A DNA stretch of 53,670 bases, from contig PBWH01000011.1 in NCBI GenBank assembly GCA_002727195.1, forward strand, positions 1-53,670, written 5' to 3'. Below, in pieces: positions 33,416 through 42,832 of this stretch. The notes under the pieces were generated by a model. That model saw only the letters and a program-made list of their open reading frames with translations. It ran no database searches and was not told the origin of the DNA. Position 1 is the first letter of the stretch; each line of letters begins with the position of its first letter. Position numbers and translations under genes: made by a program. The stretch is from Gemmatimonadota bacterium (GTDB lineage Bacteria; Latescibacterota; UBA2968).

Positions 33416-34372
33416 TCACTGATCTCTAAACAGATTCAGGAACCGATCCTCATACACCCCATACAGGTCCCACTTATCGAGTTCCTCCTTCAACTGCTGA
33501 GCCATCACGCGGGACTGCTGCGCGGATGGTGAATTACTGAACTGCAGGAACATTCGCTCGATCCGTTCCATCACCTTCGCGGGAACGGTCTCTTCGTCGA
33601 CCTCGGTGAGTTCTTCGGTGGAGTCATTGCCTTCGCCCTCCATCGACGAGAAGGCAGAGCGTATTCGCTGCTCGATTTCCTCGATCACCCGCCCCATCTC
33701 CTCGACTGCCTCGTCCATCTCCGTGAGATCGACCTCCACGTCCAGCAGGCTCGTCAGGATGTTAATAATCCCTCGTGACGCCCTAGGGTTGGGCATTTGA
33801 ACCAACTGATGCGGCATCGTCGCCAGCAGGCAGGCGGCGGAAATACCACGGGAATCGGCGAAACCGAGGAGCAGACCGTTCAAGCCTGAGATCCGGCCCT
33901 GCTCGAGCACCTCGATCCCGTGATCGACAACGTGATCACGCATGGACTCCCGGTTCGAGATGCCGAGTACGTGTACATCGTCGCTGTGCCGCATCGGAAT
34001 CGCATAGGCGGCTGCCGTATAGATGGCCTGCACGTCCAATTGTTGCGCAAGGTCGAGAACCCGGTTCATCAGTGCGATGCCCCCTTCGCCACCAACCTGG
34101 GCCTCACTCTCGAAGATGATCAGATCCCGATCCGGTACGTGATAGAACACGTGGTTAGGCATGGCCGGCAACTGCGCGATGCCATCCTCCACGACCACTT
34201 CTTCGTGGCAAAAGAACTCAGTCATGTCGACATCGGCGAAGGGGACGGCCTCGAGATGCCGTCTCAGGTAGTTGACCGCCCCGACCCCGACGCTCCCCAT
34301 TCCGGGCCAGCCCGCGAGCAACGTCGGAGAAGCGATCTCTCCTGATATGTCGTTTCGAATGTTCAGATTCAT
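33416..34372 (-). CDS. PAC2-family protein
   Basis: A 318-aa protein of the PAC2 (proteasome assembly chaperone 2-like) family: LLAGWPGMGSVGVGAVNYL, the conserved EAQ in IIFESEAQVGGEG, YTAAAYAIPMRHSDDV and GLNGLLLGFADSRGISAACLLATMP, followed by an acidic, helical C-terminal region (~220-318, VEEMGRVIEEIEQRIR). Bacterial PAC2 proteins are thought to have a nucleoside-phosphorylase-like fold, and their function is poorly known outside proteasome-bearing actinobacteria. It is a lone member here between Gfo/Idh and threonine aldolase genes. Confidence 0.88.
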   Translation of the reverse strand: MNLNIRNDISGEIASPTLLAGWPGMGSVGVGAVNYLRRHLEAVPFADVDMTEFFCHEEVVVEDGIAQLPAMPNHVFYHVPDRDLIIFESEAQVGGEGGIALMNRVLDLAQQLDVQAIYTAAAYAIPMRHSDDVHVLGISNRESMRDHVVDHGIEVLEQGRISGLNGLLLGFADSRGISAACLLATMPHQLVQMPNPRASRGIINILTSLLDVEVDLTEMDEAVEEMGRVIEEIEQRIRSAFSSMEGEGNDSTEELTEVDEETVPAKVMERIERMFLQFSNSPSAQQSRVMAQQLKEELDKWDLYGVYEDRFLNLFRDQ

Positions 34373-34414
34373 CTTAGCATCCCCACCTTACCCTACAACA
34401 TACCCAAATCAGCA

Positions 34415-35503
34415 TCAGCCGCGGACAGTCCAGACATCCAATGGATGACGTCGATCTTCGAGCGGCAAAGAGATATGCGCTCCCCCTGCGACCTCTGATG
34501 CATAGATCCCGAGGATCATCTCAAGGGCCGTTCGTGCCCCCCTGGCGCTGGAAATCGGATCACGATCCTCTTCGACCGCATCGATCAGGTCACGGATAGC
34601 AAGCGCGTTCCCTCCCATCAGCGGCACCGGGTCCAAATCCAGCGGCTCCCAGACCTGGCCGGATTCCCAATGAGCGATGGCGTCGTCTTCCAACATCGCG
34701 ACCTGGCTGGCGCTCGCGTCGAAGGCAATCGCGCCAGACTCGCCCTGGATCACCAGCCCATAGGGCCGGCCATTCCTTTCCTCACGGCGCCAGGAGTCAA
34801 AGGTCGCTGTCACATCGTTCGAGAAAGCGAAGTGTCCGTGCACGCGATCGCCGGCGATAAACCCGACCGGTTCTCCCGCTTCCCGCACATCTGACGGCGT
34901 GATGCTCTGACCGTCCACCGTGACCCGGCCGCTCACGCCCGCCGGATCTCCTGCGACAATCCGCATCAGGTTGAACAGGTGAGTACCAAGGACGATCATG
35001 TCTTCGCCCCCGCCTCTGTGGTCCATCTTTCCGGCTGCCACCATCCGGCGGAGCCTCCCGATCTGACCATCTGCGACAATCCGCAGGGCCTCCCGCACTT
35101 GCGGCAGGTATGCGGCCTGGTGAGCGACCGCAATCTTGAGGTTTTTCGAATCCGCGAGCGCGATGATCCCATCCGCCGCATCCGGTGCCGACGTCATCGG
35201 TTTCTCTGAATAAACGTGACAGCCGGAATCCAGGGCATCCGTGATCATCTCTTCGTGACAGTCCACCCACCGTGGACACACGCTAACGACATCCAAGTCC
35301 TCACAGGCGAGCATCTCACGGTAGTCTGCGTAAGCGCGCTCGGCACCCGTGTCGGCGACAGCCTTCGCTCGTCCATCCTCGTCCTCGTCTGCGACGGCTA
35401 CCAGGTCGATCCCGTCGACCTCGCCATAGCACGTATGGAGACCGTGCCCGAAGTTCCCTCGCCCGGTACGGCCGATCGCGCCCGCTTTCAGTCCTCTAGC
35501 CAC
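34415..35503 (-). CDS. Gfo/Idh/MocA-family oxidoreductase
   Basis: A 362-aa member of the family. The Rossmann loop is AIGRTGRGNFGHG, EKP is in HVYSEKPMTSAPDAA, and AHQAAYLPQVREAL, GLTH-like VLGTHLFNLMRIV and an Arg/Glu-rich C-terminal domain follow. It starts one base after the MDR dehydrogenase stop, so the pair is tightly coupled. MDR and Gfo/Idh domains occur fused in other bacteria; here they are adjacent genes. Confidence 0.9.
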   Translation of the reverse strand: MARGLKAGAIGRTGRGNFGHGLHTCYGEVDGIDLVAVADEDEDGRAKAVADTGAERAYADYREMLACEDLDVVSVCPRWVDCHEEMITDALDSGCHVYSEKPMTSAPDAADGIIALADSKNLKIAVAHQAAYLPQVREALRIVADGQIGRLRRMVAAGKMDHRGGGEDMIVLGTHLFNLMRIVAGDPAGVSGRVTVDGQSITPSDVREAGEPVGFIAGDRVHGHFAFSNDVTATFDSWRREERNGRPYGLVIQGESGAIAFDASASQVAMLEDDAIAHWESGQVWEPLDLDPVPLMGGNALAIRDLIDAVEEDRDPISSARGARTALEMILGIYASEVAGGAHISLPLEDRRHPLDVWTVRG

Positions 35504-35504
35504 G

Positions 35505-36557
35505 TCAGGATCCTTTCGGATAGATCACCACACCGAGTGCGATATTGGGCCGTTGGATCAGGTCTTCACACGCATCAGGTGCATGACCCAGAGATACGCG
35601 ATGTGTAATCAAGGGATCGACTTTGAGGTCACCTCTTGCGATGTAGTCGAGACACGTTTCCATGTTCCGATTCGTTGTCCATCTCACAAAAACAGGCGGA
35701 TAGTCGGCGCCTCGCTCCCAGTCGTCATCGTGGTAGCCGGGCCCCGTTCTCGCTGCGGATCGCACGTCCAGATTGCCAAGCGCGGCCGCAAACTGATGGT
35801 CGATCCGAGCTCCGCCCACGATCACGACCCGACCCATCTGGTGCGTGTCAGGCGCCCGCTTGATCAGTGAGACCAGCATCTTGAACGCAGGGGTACCATC
35901 ACCGCCAAAGGCCATGATCGCTCCGTCCAGACCTCGATTCCGGGTGAAGGTTCGAACGGCATCCTCACCACCGTCCGCAGTAGGATCGACGCACAGGTGC
36001 GCGCCACAAACGTCTGCTTTATCCAGCCGCATCTGAAGGCGATCGAGGGCAACGACGTGGCAACCAGCCACCCTGAGCCACTGCGTGGCAAAGTTCCCGA
36101 CCAAACCCATACCGACAACAGCCGTAGATTCCGCGATCTCTGGATCGAGCCTGCGAACCGCGTTCAATGAGGTCGCGACAAGATGTACGGATGCCGCGTC
36201 GTCATCAGAAACAGAGCCTGGAATCGGAACGGCCATATTCTGGGGTACGCAGCAGTGCGTTGCGTGTTGAGCGTACCCGCCCCCCATACAGGCGACACGA
36301 TCACCCACCTCGAGCCTGTCCACACCCTCGCCGACGGCGACGACGACGCCGGCATTCGAGTAGCCGAACGGCCGGGGAGCTCCATCCGACGGCTTCTCCC
36401 GACGTCGACTAACCCCACCGAGCTCGGTCCCCGGGCTGATCATGCTTGCCGAGACCTCAACCAGTACCGTGCCGGGTTCAGGCGAAGGCATCGGCTCTTC
36501 GATCACACTGATGCGTCCTGCCCCATCCGCCGCCAGCACGCGTCTGATATCACTCAT
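35505..36557 (-). CDS. Medium-chain dehydrogenase (zinc-independent MDR)
   Basis: A 350-aa NAD(P)-dependent MDR protein. The N-terminal GroES-like domain is ISVIEEPMPSPEPGTVLVEV, with ISPGTELGG where zinc enzymes carry the catalytic Cys, so it belongs to the ISPGTE subgroup that lacks the catalytic zinc. FGYSNAGVVVAVGEGVDRLEVGDRV and the Rossmann loop AVVGMGLVG follow. The C-terminus is MGRVVIVGGARI. It is related to BchC-like and L-threonine-3-dehydrogenase-like oxidoreductases. It overlaps the isomerase gene by four bases. Confidence 0.88.
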   Translation of the reverse strand: MSDIRRVLAADGAGRISVIEEPMPSPEPGTVLVEVSASMISPGTELGGVSRRREKPSDGAPRPFGYSNAGVVVAVGEGVDRLEVGDRVACMGGGYAQHATHCCVPQNMAVPIPGSVSDDDAASVHLVATSLNAVRRLDPEIAESTAVVGMGLVGNFATQWLRVAGCHVVALDRLQMRLDKADVCGAHLCVDPTADGGEDAVRTFTRNRGLDGAIMAFGGDGTPAFKMLVSLIKRAPDTHQMGRVVIVGGARIDHQFAAALGNLDVRSAARTGPGYHDDDWERGADYPPVFVRWTTNRNMETCLDYIARGDLKVDPLITHRVSLGHAPDACEDLIQRPNIALGVVIYPKGS

Positions 36558-37345
36558 AGGCTAACGATCTTCTTCATGCGCTTGGCCATCTCGATCTGTA
36601 GATCGCGGTCGCCGCCAACCTCGTGAATCACCGGTCGATCATACCCGATGTTCCGCAAATCCTGAACGATAGTTGGCCAGTCTGTATCGCCATCCATCAA
36701 CGGCACGAAATTCTTCTCACGCCTGACGAAGTCCTTGAAATGGACGCGGGCAATCCGGTCACCAAGACCGCGAATCCAGTGCTCCGGGAACCCGTAAAAC
36801 ATCATGTTTGCTGTATCGAGGTAGGTACCGACACGGGGACTGCCGACGGCATCAACGAAGTCGGCCATCTCTTTGGGGCTCAGGAGAAACTTGTTCCAGA
36901 CGTTCTCGATCCCCACAGTCACGCCCTTCTCTTCGGCCGAAGGCGCGATCTCTTTGAGTTCGCCGAGCATCCAGTCCCACGCTTCCTGGTAGGTGGCATC
37001 TGCAGTGAGCTGCCCGGGATGCAGCAGAACGGCGTCCACACCCAACACGTGGGCAATTTCGATCGACCGACGCAAGCACTTCTTCCCGTGTTCCCGTTCC
37101 GCCTTGTCAGCACTCAAGAAACATCCGCGTTCGGCATACCAAGCGATCGAACTCCCGATCTCGATCCCTGCCTCGTCGCATTGCTTTCTCACCCCGCGGA
37201 TCTCATCATCGCTCATGTCGACTTCCGGGTCGCCTCCCTCGGAAAACACGAGCTCGACGGCCTCATACTCTGCGTCGACACAGAGTTGCAGGATGTCGGC
37301 TAGCGGCGTGTCTTTCAGGATGATTTGTGTGATTCCAACCTTCAT
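36554..37345 (-). CDS. Sugar phosphate isomerase/epimerase (AP endonuclease 2-type TIM barrel)
   Basis: A 263-aa TIM barrel that would epimerise or isomerise a ketose or inosose. Metal ligands recognised are Glu in VGIENVWNKF, Asp in YLDTANM, His in VHFKDF and Glu in IHEVGGD; LLHPGQ lies on an earlier strand. The ATG at 37345 has AAGGAG and is preferred over an upstream extension. It lies between an MDR dehydrogenase and an SMP-30 lactonase and fits a pathway of oxidation, lactone opening and isomerisation. Confidence 0.9.
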   Translation of the reverse strand: MKVGITQIILKDTPLADILQLCVDAEYEAVELVFSEGGDPEVDMSDDEIRGVRKQCDEAGIEIGSSIAWYAERGCFLSADKAEREHGKKCLRRSIEIAHVLGVDAVLLHPGQLTADATYQEAWDWMLGELKEIAPSAEEKGVTVGIENVWNKFLLSPKEMADFVDAVGSPRVGTYLDTANMMFYGFPEHWIRGLGDRIARVHFKDFVRREKNFVPLMDGDTDWPTIVQDLRNIGYDRPVIHEVGGDRDLQIEMAKRMKKIVSL

Positions 37346-37359
37346 ATGATCACTCCTTG

Positions 37360-38229
37360 TCAGATACGCGGATAAGCCAGAAAACCTGGCTCGCTGCATT
37401 CAATGCTGTAAACAGATGTGGTTGCTGTGATATACAGGGTGCGTAGCTCGGGTCCGCCGAACGTGCAGTTCGTCGGCGGCTCCGGCGTGTGGATAAAGGC
37501 GAGGTGCTCTCCCGAAGGCGAAAACACGTAGACACCGCCGCTCTCACCATCGCCTGCCGTCACATACGCATTACCCTGAATGTCGAGGACCATCCCGTCG
37601 CCACCGCGGCCGGGCGAGAAGTCGTAGACCTCCGCCTTTCGTGCCCAGTCACCCTCATCCGTCAGTCCATAACTGAGCAAGGTACGGGCACCCCAGTCCT
37701 CCGGATTGTTGTCGATCAGGTAAATCGTTCGGCCGTCAGGGGTCATCAGGATTCCATTCGGGGTCTCTACATCCTCGATCACACGCGTCAGTCGACCATC
37801 GTGTTCGATACGATAAACGGCCTGGAGATCCTGTTCGCAGTCAGACCGATCACCATACCTCGGGTCAGTAAAGTAGATTCGGCCCTCAGGATCGAAGCAG
37901 AGGTCGTTCGGGCTGTTCAACGGCTTCCCGTTGTAGTCGGACGCGAGCACCTCATGGTCCCCATCCGTCGCCAACCGAATCACAGACCGAAGTCCGCCTT
38001 CTCCCTGTGCGCAACACGCCACCAGCCGGCCGTCCGGATCGAAATTCATGCCATTGGCACGACCACTCGGCTCCTTCCATACCTCTGTCTCCCCGGTGGC
38101 TCGAAGCACCATGATCCGATTGTTCGGACAGTCAGAGAAGTAGAGGTCACCCGAATGATCCGCTGCTGGCCCCTCGGTGAAGCTGCAGCCTTCTACCGCG
38201 CGATTCAGGGCGAGATCGTCTTCATCCAT
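37360..38229 (-). CDS. SMP-30/gluconolactonase-family protein
   Basis: A 289-aa six-bladed beta-propeller. Metal-site residues are Glu in SFTEGPAAD, Asn in NSPNDLCFD, and NG/GD motifs ETPNGILMT and RGGDGMVLD, all expected for an active sugar lactonase. No signal peptide, so it would act in the cytosol on an aldonolactone made by the neighbouring dehydrogenases. It lies six bases after the DUF481 gene. Confidence 0.9.
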   Translation of the reverse strand: MDEDDLALNRAVEGCSFTEGPAADHSGDLYFSDCPNNRIMVLRATGETEVWKEPSGRANGMNFDPDGRLVACCAQGEGGLRSVIRLATDGDHEVLASDYNGKPLNSPNDLCFDPEGRIYFTDPRYGDRSDCEQDLQAVYRIEHDGRLTRVIEDVETPNGILMTPDGRTIYLIDNNPEDWGARTLLSYGLTDEGDWARKAEVYDFSPGRGGDGMVLDIQGNAYVTAGDGESGGVYVFSPSGEHLAFIHTPEPPTNCTFGGPELRTLYITATTSVYSIECSEPGFLAYPRI

Positions 38230-38235
38230 CCCTAT

Positions 38236-39000
38236 TCACCAATTCATCCCCAGTCCCGTGCTCAACCTGGAGTCCGTCTCCGCGACCCCACCAACCGGGT
38301 CACTGTCTCTCCGTACCGCCGCCGATACGCTGAGACTCAGTTTCCCCGTAATGCGGGTGTCGATGGAGATGTCAGCCAGAACCCTGTAGTCGTCGAACGC
38401 CGAAACCACCGGCTGTACATAGACTGTTCCCGTCAGTCCAGCGGTCTCGGAAATACTGGCGCGCACGGACAGATAGGAACTCCAGCGGAGATCGTCGGTA
38501 TCGGCCGCGTGAAAGTCAGCCGGCAAGACCTCGTGACGCTCCGATTCTGCCATCAGTGAACTTCCGAACCAACTCTCGACACCGTCACCTGAAACACAGA
38601 ATCGAAAGCCGGCACCCACAAGATACCTGGTGTCAAGTCGGCGGGCCTTGTCGTAATTCGCCTGGCCATAGGCCTCTATACCCAGCCTCGGTCTCAGACG
38701 TCGATTCAAACGGATGTGGGCCAGAGCCTCGTTCGCGAACCGTTCTCCGTCCTCCCAGCCCAGGTCACCTGACGCGAGCAAGGTCCAGCGCATTGCGCCC
38801 TGGCTGAACCCGATCGCAGCGGCCGGGGTGATCTCGATAAGATCGACGTTTCCACTCCGCAGGGTCAGGTCCAGCTGAATCAGACCGGTCGTCCCTGTAG
38901 AAACCTCAGGGCGCAGCCGCTCGATGTTCACCTGTGCTTCGCAGGGAGCGATCAGACTGACGAGGCATCCGATCCAGAAAATGCGACGTCTACTGAACAA
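38236..39000 (-). CDS. DUF481-like outer-membrane protein
   Basis: A 254-aa exported barrel: signal IFWIGCLVSLIAPCEA, then VNIERLRPEVSTGTTGLIQLDLTLRSGNVD, the opening typical of DUF481 (YdiY-type salt-induced outer membrane proteins), followed by repeated amphipathic strands (RLRPRLGIEAYGQANYD, TRYLVGAGFRF, LRWSSYLSVRASI, LSLSVSAAVRRDSD). It starts at TTG inside the last 11 bases of the lyase gene. Possible porin for lyase products; function unproven. Confidence 0.75.
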   Translation of the reverse strand: MFSRRRIFWIGCLVSLIAPCEAQVNIERLRPEVSTGTTGLIQLDLTLRSGNVDLIEITPAAAIGFSQGAMRWTLLASGDLGWEDGERFANEALAHIRLNRRLRPRLGIEAYGQANYDKARRLDTRYLVGAGFRFCVSGDGVESWFGSSLMAESERHEVLPADFHAADTDDLRWSSYLSVRASISETAGLTGTVYVQPVVSAFDDYRVLADISIDTRITGKLSLSVSAAVRRDSDPVGGVAETDSRLSTGLGMNW

Positions 39001-41347
39001 TGATATCCCCGTCCAGCGATATCACATCTTTGAGGGCAGAATCGGGGCGACCGATCGAATAATGCGTTCCGTCGACCTGCACACCCAACCGGGTCAACGG
39101 GTTCTTCGACGACGTGTCAACGTGAGCCAGCACAGAGTAGGCTCGATCGCCCTGACGGATATTCGCTCCGCGTATCCCCTTTTCCCACACCGTGCTGACC
39201 TCAGCCGGTTTATCCCCTGCCAGGTAAGGTGCCAGGACCGTCACCAGGACTGCACTCCCCGTGGGCATGATCGACGTCACGTCCAAATGATACCTCGCCG
39301 CCTCTTTCGGTATATCCCCTTCATGACCATACCCAAAGGGGGCATAGTCCCATCCCTCGAATCGCCGGAAATGCAATTCCTCTTCGTGGCAGAAGACCAC
39401 ATCGAGTGCGGCCCGTTCATACTGAATCCTTGCCCGTTTGCCGTCCGGGTCAAGTTCGACCGGTTTCATCCCGTGCACATGCCAGGTCCACATGCTGTCC
39501 GCCCGGGGTACCATCTCGTCGACGAGGACGAAGAGGGATGAATCCAGACAGACCACAGAACGCGTACATCTAAGAACACGGTCTCCGTAGGCCTCGGAGG
39601 CATCACCTCGGGCATAAGTCATCCGTTCGAGGCTGTGATATCCGGTGAATCGACCAACGGCTGAGGCGTCGCGCGCAATCTGTCCGGCACCGTCAAACGT
39701 CACGGCATTGTGAGCCTTGGTTTGCCGCGTCCAACCGTGGTGATGCGGGCTGCTGTATAGGTTGTAGAGTCCGCTGGGTACCGCCAGTGGCTCCCCATAC
39801 GCCTCGAGCACAAACGAGTTCTGATCGGCGTGCGAATGGGACTCGGATCCGTAGGTTGAGGATCGCATCATGAACCGCACATCCTGATCCGGATCCACCA
39901 AATCCCGGCGGATAGACAACCATCCCACGTCCTGGTAGAGTCTGGAGGCCGACCGGGGCAATTCCGCGTCGGGGCAAGTCGTGGGTTCGGTAATGAATGA
40001 GAGGGGCGAAAACAGCCCGCGAGATTCGACTATCTCGCCGCCCGCTCGCTCAAGGATCTGGTCGGCATGTGTCAGGAAACGCTGATATCCATAGATTCGC
40101 CCGAGGTGGCGCTGGATTCCCCAACTGGAGACGACGGAGCCCTGTCCAGCCGTTCGACCGTCTCCGAAAGGAACGAGACAGGCGTTCGGAGGAACGCACA
40201 TCAGCCTCCAGTCTCCATGGTTCCTGAACCAGGCTTTCTTGTAGAAGTCGACGTTGGCGACCTCTCGCAGCGCGTATACGAAATGATAGTAGAGGTAGCA
40301 ATAGGTGGAAGAATACGAGACGCCCTGTGCCCACCCGCCTTCTCGTCCACCCCACCACGGATACATGGCGACTGTGGTCGGGAGAATGAAGTCGAACCAA
40401 GATTCGGCGTCATCACATTCACCCGCGAGCGCGATTCCACACTCCCCGAGAAAACCAAGCAATCGACCAGAATGGTTGTCCGTGCCGGTCACCCCGTAGT
40501 TGAACCGGGTGAACCTTTCCAAGGTCTGGTTACCTCGATTGCGAAGCGCTTCCCTTATCGTGGCGCGTTCTTCGTCCGTCATCAGGCCATACGCCCAGTC
40601 GTATGCGCGCGGTCCCAAATTAATGACGGACATGTGCGGTTCGTTGTTGTGGAAGGTTGACGTAGAACCTTCTACATCCCAGCTAGAGAATTCGAGCAAC
40701 CGCTCGATCGCTGCACGACCGAACACTCCATCCTCTTCGATCAGGGAGATCAAGGCAAAGAGCTGGGCATCCTGACCCATCTGTCGAGACCCGGTCATGG
40801 CATCCTTGAAGATCTGTCCCCACTCATCGTGATGCTTCGAGCGGTCGGGCAGGAAGGGCGGTTCTGTCATGCGCAAATCCGCGTCCAGACGTGCGCGTCC
40901 TTCAGCTCGGATCCGATCCCACTCTGCTTTCCGCTCGCCCGTATGGCACGACTGCCTGAAGGCCTCCAGGCGCTTCTCCGCCAACAGATGTCGCGGTCTC
41001 CCCTCGATTCGCGACACTAGGACCTTACCCGTCGGTATCCACAATTCCTCGGTCTGATCGGACACGTGAAAGGTAAATGGCTCGCTCCAGACATCGTCCT
41101 GTCCTGCACCGAGCGCCCGCCATCGCCAAGTGTATTCTCCACGCTCGAGCGCCTTATCACACACCCAGAGGCATCGTCCCGCGTGCTCGTGCCGGATGGT
41201 TCCGCTGCGTCCCTGAATCTCGAGCTCATACGATTCAGCACCGTCGATGGGTCGCCAAACAAATCCGGGCGGGTTGAAATCGACGTGGCTCCCGTTTACC
41301 GGCCGACGCGTATCGATCAGCGGGCTGGGTGATCGGTGTTCTCTCAA
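38990..41347 (-). CDS. Heparinase II/III-family polysaccharide lyase (DUF4962-like N-terminus)
   Basis: A 785-aa lyase expected to cleave uronic-acid-containing polysaccharides by beta-elimination. Order: N-terminal beta domain with FVWRPIDGAESYELEI; an alpha-toroid (~150-440, DWAYGLMTDEERATIREAL, NYGVTGTDNHSGRLLG, YPWWGGREGGWAQG); and the heparinase II/III beta-sheet core (SHSHADQNSFVLEAYGEP, HHHGWTRQTKAHNAVTFD, with His/Tyr/Asn catalytic positions). I set the start at TTG 41347, which has AGGAAAG upstream, rather than ATG 41410. No signal peptide is evident, so it may act on imported oligosaccharides. First gene of the cluster, divergent from a sugar-binding ABC lipoprotein. Confidence 0.85.
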   Translation of the reverse strand: MREHRSPSPLIDTRRPVNGSHVDFNPPGFVWRPIDGAESYELEIQGRSGTIRHEHAGRCLWVCDKALERGEYTWRWRALGAGQDDVWSEPFTFHVSDQTEELWIPTGKVLVSRIEGRPRHLLAEKRLEAFRQSCHTGERKAEWDRIRAEGRARLDADLRMTEPPFLPDRSKHHDEWGQIFKDAMTGSRQMGQDAQLFALISLIEEDGVFGRAAIERLLEFSSWDVEGSTSTFHNNEPHMSVINLGPRAYDWAYGLMTDEERATIREALRNRGNQTLERFTRFNYGVTGTDNHSGRLLGFLGECGIALAGECDDAESWFDFILPTTVAMYPWWGGREGGWAQGVSYSSTYCYLYYHFVYALREVANVDFYKKAWFRNHGDWRLMCVPPNACLVPFGDGRTAGQGSVVSSWGIQRHLGRIYGYQRFLTHADQILERAGGEIVESRGLFSPLSFITEPTTCPDAELPRSASRLYQDVGWLSIRRDLVDPDQDVRFMMRSSTYGSESHSHADQNSFVLEAYGEPLAVPSGLYNLYSSPHHHGWTRQTKAHNAVTFDGAGQIARDASAVGRFTGYHSLERMTYARGDASEAYGDRVLRCTRSVVCLDSSLFVLVDEMVPRADSMWTWHVHGMKPVELDPDGKRARIQYERAALDVVFCHEEELHFRRFEGWDYAPFGYGHEGDIPKEAARYHLDVTSIMPTGSAVLVTVLAPYLAGDKPAEVSTVWEKGIRGANIRQGDRAYSVLAHVDTSSKNPLTRLGVQVDGTHYSIGRPDSALKDVISLDGDIIVQ

Positions 41348-41428
41348 GGTCTTTCCTGCGCTTGGGTGGTGACGCGCCGTCAAGATAGCCGTTTGCCAGA
41401 ACCCGAGCAAGGTGGTCCCCCTGTTACC

Positions 41429-41457
41429 TTGACAGCCCGAAGGGATTGGATTATCAA
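41429..41457 (+). promoter_or_regulatory. Promoter of the sugar-binding lipoprotein gene
   Basis: Perfect -35 TTGACA (41429-41434), 17-base spacer, -10 TATCAA (41452-41457; 4 of 6), about 54 bases before the ATG at 41511. It lies in the 160-base divergent region shared with the lyase gene. Confidence 0.55.
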
Positions 41458-41510
41458 CGTCCGATTCCGCGAGATCAGTCCGTCACACGGACCACTTTCC
41501 AGGAGGGCAC

Positions 41511-42830
41511 ATGCGACGATTCACGATGTCGGTTCTGCTGGCGCTCATCACGCTGATTCAGGCGTGCAGCTCTCAGGGTGCCGCAAACAAAGATAAATCG
41601 ATCACCATCTGGTGGGCTCAGTGGAGCCCGGCGGACGGCCTTCAGGAGCTCGGTAATCGCTTCGAGCAAGAAACGGGCATTAAAATCATCGTGCACCAGA
41701 TTCCCTGGTCCTCCTACCAGGACCAGGTCTTCCTGAACTTTGGTAACCGGCGTACCGATTTCGATGTTGTGATCGGAGACAGTCAGTGGATCGGCCGAGG
41801 CGCGACCAAGGGTCTGTATGTCGACCTGACAGACTGGCTGCCGAGCGCAGTTGACATGGATACGGTCCATCCGAAAGCCGCGCGATATCTGTGCGAATAC
41901 CCACCGGGATCCGGAAAATTCTACGCTGCTCCTTGTGAGACAGACGCGATCGGCTTCGTATACCGGAAAGATTGGTTCGAGGACCCCGAGGAGCAGGCCG
42001 CCTTCAAGGCCAGATACAAGCGTGAACTGGGTCCGCCCGCCACCTGGGATGAGTTCCTCGAAGTCGCGGAGTTCTTCCAGCGTCCGGGCGAGAAGCGATA
42101 TGGCGCGTCTCTCCTGTCCGGACGAGGCTATGACTCGCTGACCATGGGATTCCAGATGTTCCTCTACGCCTTCGGCGGTTCCTGGGGCGATCCAGACACA
42201 AGACAGGTCGAGGGCATCCTGAACACCCCTGAGGCGGCGGAAGGCCTGAAGTTCTACAAATCACTGATGTACTTCGGCCCACCGGGAGCCACAAACTTCG
42301 ACTACGCAAAAACACTGGAGACCCTCACCAACGGCTCAACGGCCATGGTGATGGACTACTTTGCGTTCTTCCCAGGTATCGTCAAGCAGATGGGTGATCA
42401 GGTCGGCTTCTTCAAGGTCCCGAGCCACGGACAGCGTCGCGTGGTGAGCCTCGGTGGCCAGGGCTTCAGCATCTCGGCCAAAACCACCCCTGAAAAACAG
42501 GAGCTCGCGCGCCAATTCATCGCGTGGTTCCTGCAGAAGGAGATACAGGAGCAGTGGATCACCAAGGACGCAGGATTCACGGCCAACACCGCGATCCTGA
42601 GCAGTGAGGCTTTCAAGAAAGCGTCGCCCTACAATCGCGCATTCTCCGAATCACTCGACCTCCTTCAGGACTTCTGGAATGTGCCCGTGTTCAACGAGCT
42701 CCTGTCTGCCTTTCAACAGCACATCGGCGAGGCGATCGATGGACTGAAGACCCCCGAGCAAGCGCTCGAAGATCTTGCCCGGGACCACCAGCAGATCATG
42801 GAAGAGTCCGGATTGACGAAAGGGAGTTGA
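41511..42830 (+). CDS. ABC sugar-binding lipoprotein (extracellular solute-binding family 1)
   Basis: A 439-aa periplasmic receptor for a sugar ABC importer. The lipoprotein signal is MRRFTMSVLLALITLIQAC (Cys19). The mature part has ITIWWAQWSPADGLQELGNRFEQE, VVIGDSQWIGRGATKGLYVDLTD, YAAPCETDAIGFVYRKDWFED and GGQGFSISAKT, as in UgpB/MalE-type proteins. It is followed by a truncated ATPase and no permease, so the transporter is incomplete in this window. Confidence 0.92.
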   Translation: MRRFTMSVLLALITLIQACSSQGAANKDKSITIWWAQWSPADGLQELGNRFEQETGIKIIVHQIPWSSYQDQVFLNFGNRRTDFDVVIGDSQWIGRGATKGLYVDLTDWLPSAVDMDTVHPKAARYLCEYPPGSGKFYAAPCETDAIGFVYRKDWFEDPEEQAAFKARYKRELGPPATWDEFLEVAEFFQRPGEKRYGASLLSGRGYDSLTMGFQMFLYAFGGSWGDPDTRQVEGILNTPEAAEGLKFYKSLMYFGPPGATNFDYAKTLETLTNGSTAMVMDYFAFFPGIVKQMGDQVGFFKVPSHGQRRVVSLGGQGFSISAKTTPEKQELARQFIAWFLQKEIQEQWITKDAGFTANTAILSSEAFKKASPYNRAFSESLDLLQDFWNVPVFNELLSAFQQHIGEAIDGLKTPEQALEDLARDHQQIMEESGLTKGS

Positions 42831-42832
42831 GG

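Noticed and set aside
37489..38559. 356-codon plus-strand open frame
   Set aside because: Antisense to the SMP-30 and DUF481 genes; no coherent protein signature.
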